Below, one piece after another: positions 52,624 through 60,709 of a DNA stretch of 64,000 nt. Each line of letters opens with the position of its first letter. The first letter of the stretch is position 1. Position numbers and translations under genes: made by a program. Origin of the DNA: Microbulbifer taiwanensis (lineage in GTDB: Bacteria > Pseudomonadota > Gammaproteobacteria > Pseudomonadales > Cellvibrionaceae). Location of the stretch: contig NZ_JACZFR010000021.1 of the NCBI RefSeq assembly GCF_014904815.1, forward strand, positions 81,236 to 145,235. Direction: 5' to 3'. Under the pieces are notes generated by a model that saw only the letters and a program-made list of their open reading frames with translations, did no database searches and was not told the origin of the DNA.

Positions 52624-54714
52624 ATGACAGCAAAGGAAGCGGTACCCGTTCGCGGTGACGATCATGCGGACGATGATTTTTCGGTGATCCAACCCGTCGG
52701 CTTTACACCGGTTCAGGTGGAATCCGGGGGCAGAAAACTATTGCTGTCACCCCGCGCCCTCACCATTGCCGGGTGCCTGCTGCTGGGCCTGCTCGCCCTG
52801 GTTTATCTCCTGATCGCCCGCTCGCTGATTTTTGAAACCCAACCAGCGGATGCTGATGTCAGCGTCAGCGGACTCGCCCTGCCACTCGGTGACGGCCACC
52901 TGGTTCTACCCGGTCACTACAGCTACACCGTCAGCGCCACCGGCTACCTGCCCAAAAGCGGCGAAGTGCAAGTGACCAGCGATGGCCACAGCCGCCATGC
53001 GGTAGCCCTGGAGAAACTACCGGGGCATCTGCAGGTGGTCAGCGACCCACCTGTTCCGGTGCGCATTCTGGTCAATGGCAGCGAGGTGAACAGTGAAAAC
53101 GGCCTGGCCAAGAATATTCCCGCGGGACAAAAACGCATCACCCTGCTGACCGAGCGCTACCTGCCCTACACGCGCGAGATCGACATCGAGGGCCTGGATA
53201 ATACCCAGCGCCTGCAGGCCGCCCTGCGCCCCGCCTGGGCCAACGTGCGCATCAGCAGCAACCCGCCCGGCGCGACGGTAACCGTCGAGGGCAAGGTGCT
53301 CGGGACCACACCGTTGAATGCCGAACTCATTCAGGGTGACAGGGTAGTCAGCCTTTCGCTGCCGGAGCACAAAACCGCCGATATTCCCGTCGCCGTCACC
53401 GCCGGAGTGGATCAGACACTGGCGCCGGTAGATCTCGGTGCCGCAGACGGCTTACTGCGCGTCGTCAGTACACCGGAAGGCGCCAGCGTGACGGTAGATG
53501 GCGAATTCCGCGGCCACACGCCCCTGGAACTGGCACTCTCTTCCGACGGTCCACACCAGCTGCGTTTCTTCAAGGATGGCTATACCTCTGTGGAACGCAG
53601 TATTGATGTCGGTGCAGGGATTGAACGCGACCTGAACATTACCCTCGACGCCGTTTACGGTCGTGTCCGCATTACCAGCAGCCCCGAAAACGCCCAGGTC
53701 TATATCGACGGCAGGCTGGCCGGTACCACCGGTGAAACCTTCAACCTGCCCGCACGCAGCCACAGTATCCTGGTGCGTAAAAATGGCTTTGAGGATTACG
53801 AAACCAGCGTAGTGCCCAGCGCCAAGCTGGAACAGAGTATTCGCGCGGTACTGCTCACCGCCGAACAGGCGCGCTGGAGCAAAGTCCCCGCGGAAATCAG
53901 TCACCCGGCCGGCGGCACAATGAAACTGATGCGCCCCAATGCGCAGTTCACCATGGGGTCCTCGCGCCGCGAGCAGGGCCGCCGCGCCAACGAAGTGCTG
54001 CGCAAAATCTCCCTGACCCGCCCCTTCTACCTGGGCACCACCGAGGTAACCAATCGCGAGTTCCGTCGTTACCAGCGCATGCACAGTTCCAGCCATGTAA
54101 ATGGTGTCAGCCTGGACAACGACAGCCTGCCAGTGGTGAATATCAGCTGGGCCGATGCCGCCATGTTCTGCAACTGGCTCTCGGAGCGCGACGGTCTCAA
54201 GCCGGTCTATCTCACAGAGCGCGGCCGCGTGACAGGTTTCGATGGCAGTGCCAATGGCTACCGGCTGCCAACCGAGGCCGAGTGGGCCTGGGTTGCGCGC
54301 TACGAGCGCGGATCCATGCGCAAATTCCCCTGGGGCAATGATCTACCGGTCAGGGCCAATTCCGGCAACTTCGCCGACAACCACGCCGCGCAACTGGTAC
54401 CGGCGGTACTGCGCACCTACAGCGACCGCTATGCCGCCACCGCTCCCGTTGCCAGCTATAGTGCCAACGACCTGGGGGTTTACGACCTGGGCGGCAACGT
54501 CTCCGAGTGGATCCACGATCTCTACACCATCGGCACGGGGCTGTCGATGCGCCGCGAAGAAAACCCCGTGGGCCCACAGGACGGCGATTATCACGTGATC
54601 CGCGGATCCAGCTGGCGCCACGCCGGCCTGACCGAACTGCGCCTGTCCTACCGCGACTACGGCGCCGAGCCGCGCAACGATGTGGGCTTTCGCGTGGCGC
54701 GCTGGGTAAATTAG
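52624..54714 (+). CDS. Membrane-anchored PEGA-repeat protein with pseudo-FGE domain
   Basis: A 696-residue protein. A cytosolic N-terminus (1-45) is followed by one membrane helix (ALTIAGCLLLGLLALVYLLIA). About five PEGA-type beta repeats come next (residues 80-410), e.g. VSTPEGASVTVDGEFRGHTP and ITSSPENAQVYIDGRLAGTT. The C-terminal domain (about 430-696) has the formylglycine-generating-enzyme/SUMF1 fold signature: TMGSSRREQG, LGTTEVTNREF, SWADAAMFCNWLSERDG, GYRLPTEAEWAW, GNVSEW, GFRVARW. The catalytic Cys pair expected after RGGSW is absent (RGSSWRHAG, residues 660-668), so it is probably a binding domain, not an enzyme. AGGA precedes the ATG. Confidence 0.85.
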   Translation: MTAKEAVPVRGDDHADDDFSVIQPVGFTPVQVESGGRKLLLSPRALTIAGCLLLGLLALVYLLIARSLIFETQPADADVSVSGLALPLGDGHLVLPGHYSYTVSATGYLPKSGEVQVTSDGHSRHAVALEKLPGHLQVVSDPPVPVRILVNGSEVNSENGLAKNIPAGQKRITLLTERYLPYTREIDIEGLDNTQRLQAALRPAWANVRISSNPPGATVTVEGKVLGTTPLNAELIQGDRVVSLSLPEHKTADIPVAVTAGVDQTLAPVDLGAADGLLRVVSTPEGASVTVDGEFRGHTPLELALSSDGPHQLRFFKDGYTSVERSIDVGAGIERDLNITLDAVYGRVRITSSPENAQVYIDGRLAGTTGETFNLPARSHSILVRKNGFEDYETSVVPSAKLEQSIRAVLLTAEQARWSKVPAEISHPAGGTMKLMRPNAQFTMGSSRREQGRRANEVLRKISLTRPFYLGTTEVTNREFRRYQRMHSSSHVNGVSLDNDSLPVVNISWADAAMFCNWLSERDGLKPVYLTERGRVTGFDGSANGYRLPTEAEWAWVARYERGSMRKFPWGNDLPVRANSGNFADNHAAQLVPAVLRTYSDRYAATAPVASYSANDLGVYDLGGNVSEWIHDLYTIGTGLSMRREENPVGPQDGDYHVIRGSSWRHAGLTELRLSYRDYGAEPRNDVGFRVARWVN

Positions 54715-54724
54715 GAGAGAAATC

Positions 54725-55012
54725 ATGGCTATGCGTAGAGTGCGCCGCGCGCACCAAAACACCGGGAACCCGGACTCCGTTGTGGTGCGCACGGCGCACC
54801 CTACGGCAGCGATCTGCGCAGTCGCTTCGCTACTTTGCCTCGTGCTGGCTTCCACTTCTCTCGCAACTGAAGAAAAGAACGAAGAAGAAAAGACGGTCAC
54901 GGTGGCGCTGGCCAAGTCCGAGAAGAAAAGTAAAGAATCCGACGCTGACGACTACAAGGCGTCCGAGGAGATCTCCGAAGACCTTTCGGTCTCCTACCCA
55001 GTAGATATTTAG
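54725..55012 (+). CDS. Small exported charged protein with REP element in its N-terminus
   Basis: A 95-residue protein. The first ~25 codons are formed by a REP palindrome. The hydrophobic core of a signal peptide (AICAVASLLCLVLASTSLA) follows, then a 49-residue mature part rich in Glu, Lys, Ser and Asp (EEKNEEEKTVTVALAKSEKK...). AGGAGAG precedes the ATG, so the start is likely real. The REP codons (RRVRRAHQ..., VVVRTAHPT) add basic residues to the signal's N-region. It sits between the PEGA-FGE gene and the channel gene, 10 and 27 bases away. Function is unknown. Confidence 0.7.
   Translation: MAMRRVRRAHQNTGNPDSVVVRTAHPTAAICAVASLLCLVLASTSLATEEKNEEEKTVTVALAKSEKKSKESDADDYKASEEISEDLSVSYPVDI
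54735..54804. repeat. REP-type palindrome, copy 3, inside a coding sequence
   Basis: The left arm (54735-54755, two mismatches to the family arm) and the right arm (54784-54804, identical to the family arm) enclose a 28-base spacer. The element is in frame without a stop codon in the gene at 54725-55012. Copies 1 and 2 are intergenic. Confidence 0.8.
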
Positions 55013-55039
55013 AGAGCGAACTTTGCAAAGAGCCTAACC

Positions 55040-55834
55040 ATGAAATTCAAATCCTCCGATTTTATTTTCCAGCTGTTCGCACTGCTCGGTGCGATCATCC
55101 TGGTTCACGCCATTTACGTGGCCATCATCCGTCCCAATGCCGACGCCCTGATCGAGGAGCAGCTGGCGCGCGAAGCTGCCGGGGAAACCTATGTGCAGCA
55201 GAGATCACTCTATATCGTGATGCGCGATTACGAGCAGGAGGCCTGCTTTGTATTGATGCTCTGGGCCATGGCAATCATGGGTTTGAAGGCACGCCGCAGC
55301 ATGCGCGAACGCCAACTGCTGGACAAGGCATTGCTGAATGTCAGTGAAGGCACACCGATTCTTCCGGAAGATGCGCGCGACCTTTCCAGGCCAATTCAGG
55401 CACTACCGGAAGAGGAACGTAACTTCCTGCTGCCCCGCGCCCTGCTTACCGCGCTGCAGAGATTCGGTTCCACCAGAAATGTGGCCGCCGTCTCCAATTC
55501 GGTAAAGGAGGTATGCGATACCGAGGGCGACCGCCTGGATAGCGAGCTTGCCATGGTGCGCTACATCACCTGGGCCATTCCCTCCATCGGGTTTATCGGC
55601 ACGGTGCGAGGTATCGGGGAGGCGCTGTCCCAGGCACACCGGGCAGTAGAGGGGGATATTGCCGGGGTTACCGTCAGCCTGGGTGTGGCCTTCAACTCCA
55701 CCTTTATTGCCCTGGTAATCAGCATTGTGATCATGTTTTTCACCCACCAGTTGCAGTTGATGCAGGAGCGGCTGGTACTGGATACGCAGAATTACTGTGA
55801 CAGCAACCTGCTCAGGTTTTTGAAGGTCAGTTAA
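55040..55834 (+). CDS. MotA/TolQ/ExbB proton-channel family protein
   Basis: A 264-residue inner-membrane protein. Membrane segments are at about 9-30, 66-84, 172-195 and 212-236. TM3 carries the family motif AIPSIGFIGTVRGIGEAL (start near residue 179), and TM4 carries GVTVSLGVAFNSTFIALVISI. Both match the pore-lining helices of TolQ/ExbB/MotA. Homologs form a pentamer around two B-type subunits and convert ion flow to work. The B subunits here are probably the two VWA proteins encoded at 57220-59303, which carry the expected transmembrane Asp. The ATG at 55040 has no strong ribosome site upstream, consistent with coupled translation. Confidence 0.9.
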   Translation: MKFKSSDFIFQLFALLGAIILVHAIYVAIIRPNADALIEEQLAREAAGETYVQQRSLYIVMRDYEQEACFVLMLWAMAIMGLKARRSMRERQLLDKALLNVSEGTPILPEDARDLSRPIQALPEEERNFLLPRALLTALQRFGSTRNVAAVSNSVKEVCDTEGDRLDSELAMVRYITWAIPSIGFIGTVRGIGEALSQAHRAVEGDIAGVTVSLGVAFNSTFIALVISIVIMFFTHQLQLMQERLVLDTQNYCDSNLLRFLKVS

Positions 55835-55839
55835 ATATC

Positions 55840-55878
55840 CTGTAGGAGAGACGGGGCGGCCACCCGCCTCTCCTACAG
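55840..55878. repeat. Hairpin between channel and actin-like genes
   Basis: CTGTAGGAGAG (55840-55850) and CTCTCCTACAG (55868-55878) form perfect 11-base arms, with inner GGCGG/CCGCC (55855-55859, 55864-55868). It starts 6 bases past the channel gene stop. It may be a REP-like element or adjust expression between the two genes. Confidence 0.6.
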
Positions 55879-55925
55879 ACAATGATTGGGCCCAAGAGGC
55901 AAAATGCATACAGAGGAATAAACCC

Positions 55926-57230
55926 ATGGGACAAGGAGTCCTGGACATCAACGACTGCGGCCTGCGGGTCTTTGTCGGAACCGATGAAGTGCTGGAGAGC
56001 CCAGGCGTGGCGGTTATAGAAAACCAGCAGATACTGGTCGGCACGGCTGCTCTGATGCAGGCCCGCAGCCACCCCACCAAGGTAAACAACCAGTTCTGGC
56101 GGCGCCTGAGCCTGGAGTCACTGAAATCCGAAAACGTCCGTTGCCGCCACCACGCCGATCTCGCCTACTGCCACCTGCAGGAAATTGCCGATCACTGCGA
56201 CCTGCCCGACGAAGTCATGCTGGCAGTGCCGGGAAATTTTACCCGCGAACAGCTGGCACTGCTGCTCGGTATCATCAACGAGAGTCCGATCAATGCCGTT
56301 GGCCTTGTGGATGCGGCCAGTGCCTGCATCAGTCATCTGGCACCCCGCGGCGTTCACCTGCAGGTGGAACTGCAGCTTCACCAGACGCTGGTCAGCCGCG
56401 TCGCCGTCCATGAGCAGGCCGTTCTCGATATCGCGGAGGCGGTGAGCGATTCCGGGCAACAGAACTTCCTCGACGCCTGGGCGCGGGTATTTACCGACGC
56501 ATTCATCATGCAGTGTCGCTTCGATCCCCTGCACTCGGCAGAAGCGGAACAGCAGCTCTATGACATGATGCCGCAGTGGGTCAACCGCGCCATGCGCCAG
56601 GGTGAAGTGCTGGCGGAACTCGACGATCGCACGGCCAAGGTAAGCCTGCGCCAGCTCCAGGATGCCAGTACACCTATATTGTCGCGGGTGCGCGCCATGA
56701 TCGAGAACCTGGCCGAAAGCAACAGCGTGGTGTTCGTCTCCCACCGCTGGGCCGAGATACCGGGCGGCGCCCAGCTGGCCGAGCGAATCCACCTGCTGCC
56801 TCACAACTGTATCGCCCAGGCCGTGGCCGGACGCTGGCAGGAAATTCACAGTGAAACCTCTGCGCTGCGTATGATCACCGCACTCAGCGCCGCGCCCGCC
56901 AACGAAGTCGCGGTGCAGATCAATAGTGCCACCGAGGCCGCAGCAACCCACCTGCTATTCGGGCACCGCGCCCTTGCCGCACAGCAGCCGCTGTTCGTCT
57001 TCTGGCAACAGGACAAGTTCAGTATCACGCCCACGCCGCCCGACCACCCCGCCGCCACGGTGACCAGCCACGCGGGCAAGCTGGCCCTGAGGGTGGACGC
57101 CGGTACCCGCCTGATGCTGAACGGCGAGGAAATTGCCACACCGGTCAACCTGAGCGCCGGCGACAAAATCGGTGTCGCAGACTATGACGACGTGATTACC
57201 GCGATCAGTGTGGAGCATTATGGCGCGTAA
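55926..57230 (+). CDS. Degenerate actin/Hsp70-like protein with FHA-like C-terminus
   Basis: A 434-residue cytosolic protein. The order of elements fits the actin/Hsp70 ATPase fold: an N-terminal phosphate-1-like VLDINDCGLRVFV, the AVPGNFTREQLALLLG and VGLVDAASACISH segments typical of the region before phosphate-2, and VVFVSHRWAEIPGGAQLAERI where Hsp70 has its GG-S-x-x-P adenosine motif. The canonical Gly/Asp residues are largely replaced, so nucleotide binding is doubtful. The last ~90 residues (LMLNGEEIATPVNLSAGDKIGVADY) read like the end of an FHA-type beta sandwich. GAGGAA precedes the ATG. The next gene overlaps by 11 bases. Confidence 0.65.
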   Translation: MGQGVLDINDCGLRVFVGTDEVLESPGVAVIENQQILVGTAALMQARSHPTKVNNQFWRRLSLESLKSENVRCRHHADLAYCHLQEIADHCDLPDEVMLAVPGNFTREQLALLLGIINESPINAVGLVDAASACISHLAPRGVHLQVELQLHQTLVSRVAVHEQAVLDIAEAVSDSGQQNFLDAWARVFTDAFIMQCRFDPLHSAEAEQQLYDMMPQWVNRAMRQGEVLAELDDRTAKVSLRQLQDASTPILSRVRAMIENLAESNSVVFVSHRWAEIPGGAQLAERIHLLPHNCIAQAVAGRWQEIHSETSALRMITALSAAPANEVAVQINSATEAAATHLLFGHRALAAQQPLFVFWQQDKFSITPTPPDHPAATVTSHAGKLALRVDAGTRLMLNGEEIATPVNLSAGDKIGVADYDDVITAISVEHYGA

Positions 57231-58302
57231 GAAGAGGCGGTTTTCCACCTTCAGCCTGTCTTTCCTCGACATCATGTCCTGTGGCTTCGGCGCCGTGGCA
57301 CTGATCTTTCTGATCATAAAACACGGTTCCGATCACGATATTGAAACGGAAACACAGGATCTGGCCGCGGAAGTCAATCTGCTGCAGGAGGAAGTGGAGT
57401 TCGGGCGCGAGCACCTGGTGCTGGCACGCAATACCCTCGATGTCACCAGCGATGAGCTCGCCGAGACCCAGGGCTTGGCCCGGCGCATTATTGAGCAGAT
57501 AGAGGCCGTCAAGGGCAATATTGCCCAAGTCGACAGCAGCACTGAAGAACAGGACATCAAGCGCCTGCAGGAGAAACTGAAGAAGCTGGAAGAGGCCAAG
57601 AAAAACCTGGAAGAGGAGAACAAAAAGCTCGGTAACAATGTGCGCAAGTTTGTCGGCGATGGCGACCGCCAATACCTGACCGGCCTGCGCCTGGGGGGGG
57701 ACCGCATTCTGATACTACTGGACGCCTCCGCCAGTATGCTGGGGGATGAACTGATCAAAGTGATTCGCACCCGCAACATGTCCTCAAGGGTAAAGCGCGA
57801 TACGGAAAAGTGGCGTCGCGCCGTCAGCACGGTTTCCTGGCTTACCGCGCAGTTCCCCCAGGACAGTCAGTACCAGATCTACACCTTCAACACTGGTTTC
57901 CGCGCCGCCATTCCCGGCACCGAGGATCGCTGGCTCAATGTGGATGACCGCGACCAGCTGGACAAGGCAATGAAGGAACTGGACAAGGTGGTTCCGGATG
58001 AGGGCACCAGCCTGGAACGGGTTTTCAATGCCATCAACGGCATGTCTCCGCTGCCGGACAATATCATCCTGATTACCGACGGTTTGCCCACCCAGGGAAT
58101 GAAGAAGCCGCGCGGGACCACTATCTCCGGTAAGGCGCGGCGCGACCTGTTCAGGCGCGCGGTCAAGGTGTTGCCGAAAAATGTGCCGGTCAACGTGATT
58201 CTGGCCCCCATGGAGGGCGATCCCTTTGCCGCCAGCGAATTCTGGAAACTCGCCATGGAGACCCAGGGCTCCTTCCTGGCACCTTCGAGGGACTGGCCAT
58301 GA
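57220..58302 (+). CDS. VWA-domain protein with ExbD/MotB-like transmembrane helix, subunit 1
   Basis: A 360-residue protein. A basic N-terminus and one membrane helix (about residues 14-37) contain SFLDIMSCGFGA with Asp17, in the position where ExbD, TolR and MotB have their proton-carrying Asp. A long coiled coil (about 43-140) leads to a periplasmic VWA domain with MIDAS DASAS (Asp168, Ser170, Ser172), GTSLERVF and ITDGLPTQ. GTGGAG precedes the ATG at 57220, which overlaps the actin-like gene by 11 bases. Its stop overlaps the second VWA gene by 4 bases. Together they are likely an obligate pair. Confidence 0.85.
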   Translation: MARKKRRFSTFSLSFLDIMSCGFGAVALIFLIIKHGSDHDIETETQDLAAEVNLLQEEVEFGREHLVLARNTLDVTSDELAETQGLARRIIEQIEAVKGNIAQVDSSTEEQDIKRLQEKLKKLEEAKKNLEEENKKLGNNVRKFVGDGDRQYLTGLRLGGDRILILLDASASMLGDELIKVIRTRNMSSRVKRDTEKWRRAVSTVSWLTAQFPQDSQYQIYTFNTGFRAAIPGTEDRWLNVDDRDQLDKAMKELDKVVPDEGTSLERVFNAINGMSPLPDNIILITDGLPTQGMKKPRGTTISGKARRDLFRRAVKVLPKNVPVNVILAPMEGDPFAASEFWKLAMETQGSFLAPSRDWP

Positions 58303-59303
58303 CACGCAAGAATTCGAGGCGCGCGCAGGATGAATTCAGCATTTCGTTTCTCGACGTCATCTGCTGCGGATTCGGCGCCATAGTGTTACTGCTGATGATT
58401 GCCAAGACTGCGGAGCCAATTGTGCTGGAGGAGGCCGAACTGGACCTGGACGGCCAGGTCCAGGACCTGCAGAACCAGCTGGCGGAGATTCGCGGTGAGA
58501 CCAGCATTCTCAATCGCGATCTCAATGCCAAACGCGAGCAGCTGGATATAGAGCGCAAGCGCATTGCCAGGCTGCGCGGGGAACTGGATACACTGCAGGC
58601 ACTCTACGCGCGCAAAACCGAGGGCGAGAACGAGGAAGGCAAGCTCAAGGGTAAGCTGACGGTAGCATTGCAGACCATGACCGAGGAAATGCGCCGACTG
58701 CTGGGGGAAAACTACCAGCGCAAGAACAATGTCATCGGCGGAATCCCCGTAGACAGCGAGTACATCCTGTTCATCATCGACACCTCCGGCAGTATGTTCA
58801 ACTACGGCTGGGACAGGATGATGAACGAGATGGTCAACACCCTGGACCTCTACCCCAACGTCAAGGGCATCCAGGTAATGAACGATATGGGGGACTATAT
58901 GTTCTCCAACTATCGCAACAAGTGGATCCCCGACACCCCCGGCCGCCGACAGGCGATACTGCAGCGCCTGCGATCCTGGAACCCATTCAGTAACTCCAGT
59001 CCGGTAGAGGGAATCCAGAAGGCGGTGCGCAGCTTTTACGATCCCAATAAGAAAATCAGTATCTATGTACTGGGCGACGAGTTCACCGGCCGGTCCATTC
59101 GCAATGTGATGCTGGCGGTTGACAGGGTCAACGCCCAACACGGCGAGGCGAAACGCAATGTGCGCATCCACGCCATCGGATTCCCGATCCAGTTCTCCCG
59201 TCCACCACACCTGCAAACGACTGGATTGAGATTCGCCGCCCTGATGCGGGAACTGACCTATCGCAACGGCGGCACTTTTGTCGGGTTAAACGATTTTCGA
59301 TAG
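58299..59303 (+). CDS. VWA-domain protein with ExbD/MotB-like transmembrane helix, subunit 2
   Basis: A 334-residue partner of the preceding protein. It shares SFLDVICCGFGA with Asp19 in the membrane helix, a coiled-coil stalk (about 45-115) and a VWA domain with MIDAS DTSGS (Asp161, Ser163, Ser165). Beyond the MIDAS the two VWA domains are quite different (here FDxNYGWDRMMNEMV-like and YVLGDEFTGRS segments). The ATGA overlap with the first gene predicts coupled, near-equal translation, as for a heterodimer. It probably spans the inner membrane with the VWA domain in the periplasm. Confidence 0.85.
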   Translation: MTRKNSRRAQDEFSISFLDVICCGFGAIVLLLMIAKTAEPIVLEEAELDLDGQVQDLQNQLAEIRGETSILNRDLNAKREQLDIERKRIARLRGELDTLQALYARKTEGENEEGKLKGKLTVALQTMTEEMRRLLGENYQRKNNVIGGIPVDSEYILFIIDTSGSMFNYGWDRMMNEMVNTLDLYPNVKGIQVMNDMGDYMFSNYRNKWIPDTPGRRQAILQRLRSWNPFSNSSPVEGIQKAVRSFYDPNKKISIYVLGDEFTGRSIRNVMLAVDRVNAQHGEAKRNVRIHAIGFPIQFSRPPHLQTTGLRFAALMRELTYRNGGTFVGLNDFR

Positions 59304-59342
59304 CCGGGAGCAAGCCGGTAGAGAGGAATCGAGGAGATTGAG

Positions 59343-60008
59343 ATGGAACACTCGAGACACGGATTTTCCATACGATTGAAAATCACTTTAATTTTTTTGA
59401 CACTACTGGTGGCCTCCTGTTCGCACACGGTTCGCGTCGACGGCAGCTATCCACAACCGGTGGGACAGCAACACCCGCTGACCGTAGGCATCTACCTGAG
59501 CGACGATTTCCGCAATTTCGTCTACCACGAAGACAGCGAAGACCGGGACGAGTGGAATATCAATACCGGACGAGCACAGAAAAACCTGTTCGAAACCGTG
59601 CTCGGATCCATGTTTACCGAGACAATTTCCCTGTCCCAATACCCGCAAAACCTGCCGAAGAATGTGGAGCTGGTCATAGTGCCGGAAGTCAGGGAGTTGC
59701 AGTTCACCATGCCCCGGGAAACCCGGGTCAACATTTTCGAGGTGTGGATCAAATACGATATGCATGCCTACGACCAGAAGGGTGAATCTGTCGCCAACTG
59801 GGTCATTACCGCCTACGGCAAGACGCCGACGGCCTTCCTGAAATCGCAGGAAGATGCCCTGGCCCAGGCCATCAATATTGCGCTGCGCGATGCCGGCGCG
59901 ACCCTGTACACAGGGTTTGAACGGGTACCTGAGCTGCAGGCGCTGCTCGCCGACAAGCGGCGTGCCCTTTCCCTGAAGGAATCCGAACCGGCGGACGTAC
60001 GGAACTAG
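59343..60008 (+). CDS. Lipoprotein of the cluster, unknown (221 aa)
   Basis: A 221-residue lipoprotein (lipobox VASC, Ser at +2, so outer membrane expected). The mature part is a mixed alpha/beta domain of about 190 residues (PLTVGIYLSDDFRNF, NVELVIVPEVRELQF, EVWIKYDMHAYDQKG) similar in layout to small periplasmic lipoproteins such as YajG/LptE. I cannot name a family. GGAG precedes the ATG. It lies between the VWA pair and another lipoprotein gene. Confidence 0.75.
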   Translation: MEHSRHGFSIRLKITLIFLTLLVASCSHTVRVDGSYPQPVGQQHPLTVGIYLSDDFRNFVYHEDSEDRDEWNINTGRAQKNLFETVLGSMFTETISLSQYPQNLPKNVELVIVPEVRELQFTMPRETRVNIFEVWIKYDMHAYDQKGESVANWVITAYGKTPTAFLKSQEDALAQAINIALRDAGATLYTGFERVPELQALLADKRRALSLKESEPADVRN

Positions 60009-60019
60009 AGGAGGTTGTC

Positions 60020-60679
60020 GTGTTCAAGTCACTTTTTGCTTTTGGTCTGGCGCTGCTGAGCGGCTGCACAACGGTAGTCATCGACGAGTACCGCCGCAGC
60101 GACGGCGAACTGGCTGAGGGGGATTCAGTTGTCATTCTCGGCCGGCGTCACTCCAGTGATTACGAAACGGAACCGGATCTGATCGACTGTGTGGGGCGCC
60201 AGCTGCACAACCCGGATCGCGGGGTGAATGTTATTCCTGAAAAGCAGTTTGTCGACGCCATGTACCCCTGGTTCGAGCCGCGCACGGCACCGATGCACCT
60301 GCGCTCTCTGGACCGGATGATGGAAATCCCCAACTTGCGCGAGCGCATGGAGGCCTACGGCGTTAAGTATATTGTCTGGATCGACGGATCCACCGAGACC
60401 ACGGCCAGTGCCGGCTCCATCGGTTGTTCCATCGGAACCGGCGGTGCCGGCTGCTTTGGCTTTGGCACCTGGGACAAGGAGTCAGACTATGAAGCATCGG
60501 TATGGGATTTTCGCGACCAGGAGCTCTCCGGAAAACTCAGCGCCGACGCCAAAGGCACATCCTATATGCCGGCCATAGTCGTGCCAATACCACTGATTGC
60601 ACGGGTACAGAACAACGCTTGTAAGGGTATGGCCGCACAGCTGCAGGAATTCCTGCTGCCATCGGGCGGCAGGTCCTAG
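60020..60679 (+). CDS. Lipoprotein of the cluster, unknown (219 aa)
   Basis: A 219-residue lipoprotein starting at GTG with GAGG upstream. The lipobox LSGC is followed by Thr (outer membrane). The mature region contains DYETEPDLIDCVGRQL, KYIVWIDGSTETTASAG and a Gly/Cys-rich GCSIGTGGAGCFGFG, with four Cys in all that may form disulfides. No family recognised. The gap from the previous stop is 11 bases, so it belongs to the same transcript. Confidence 0.75.
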   Translation: MFKSLFAFGLALLSGCTTVVIDEYRRSDGELAEGDSVVILGRRHSSDYETEPDLIDCVGRQLHNPDRGVNVIPEKQFVDAMYPWFEPRTAPMHLRSLDRMMEIPNLRERMEAYGVKYIVWIDGSTETTASAGSIGCSIGTGGAGCFGFGTWDKESDYEASVWDFRDQELSGKLSADAKGTSYMPAIVVPIPLIARVQNNACKGMAAQLQEFLLPSGGRS

Positions 60680-60709
60680 GGAGAAAATACAAAAGGGAGG
60701 GAAAGATCG

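Noticed and set aside
52624..54714. Functional sulfatase-maturing FGE enzyme
   Set aside because: The catalytic Cys pair is missing and no sulfatase gene lies nearby.
55040..59303. Zorya-type defence system or flagellar stator
   Set aside because: The channel recalls ZorA/MotA, but there is no OmpA-type peptidoglycan-binding B subunit, no helicase or nuclease partner as in Zorya, and no flagellar gene nearby.
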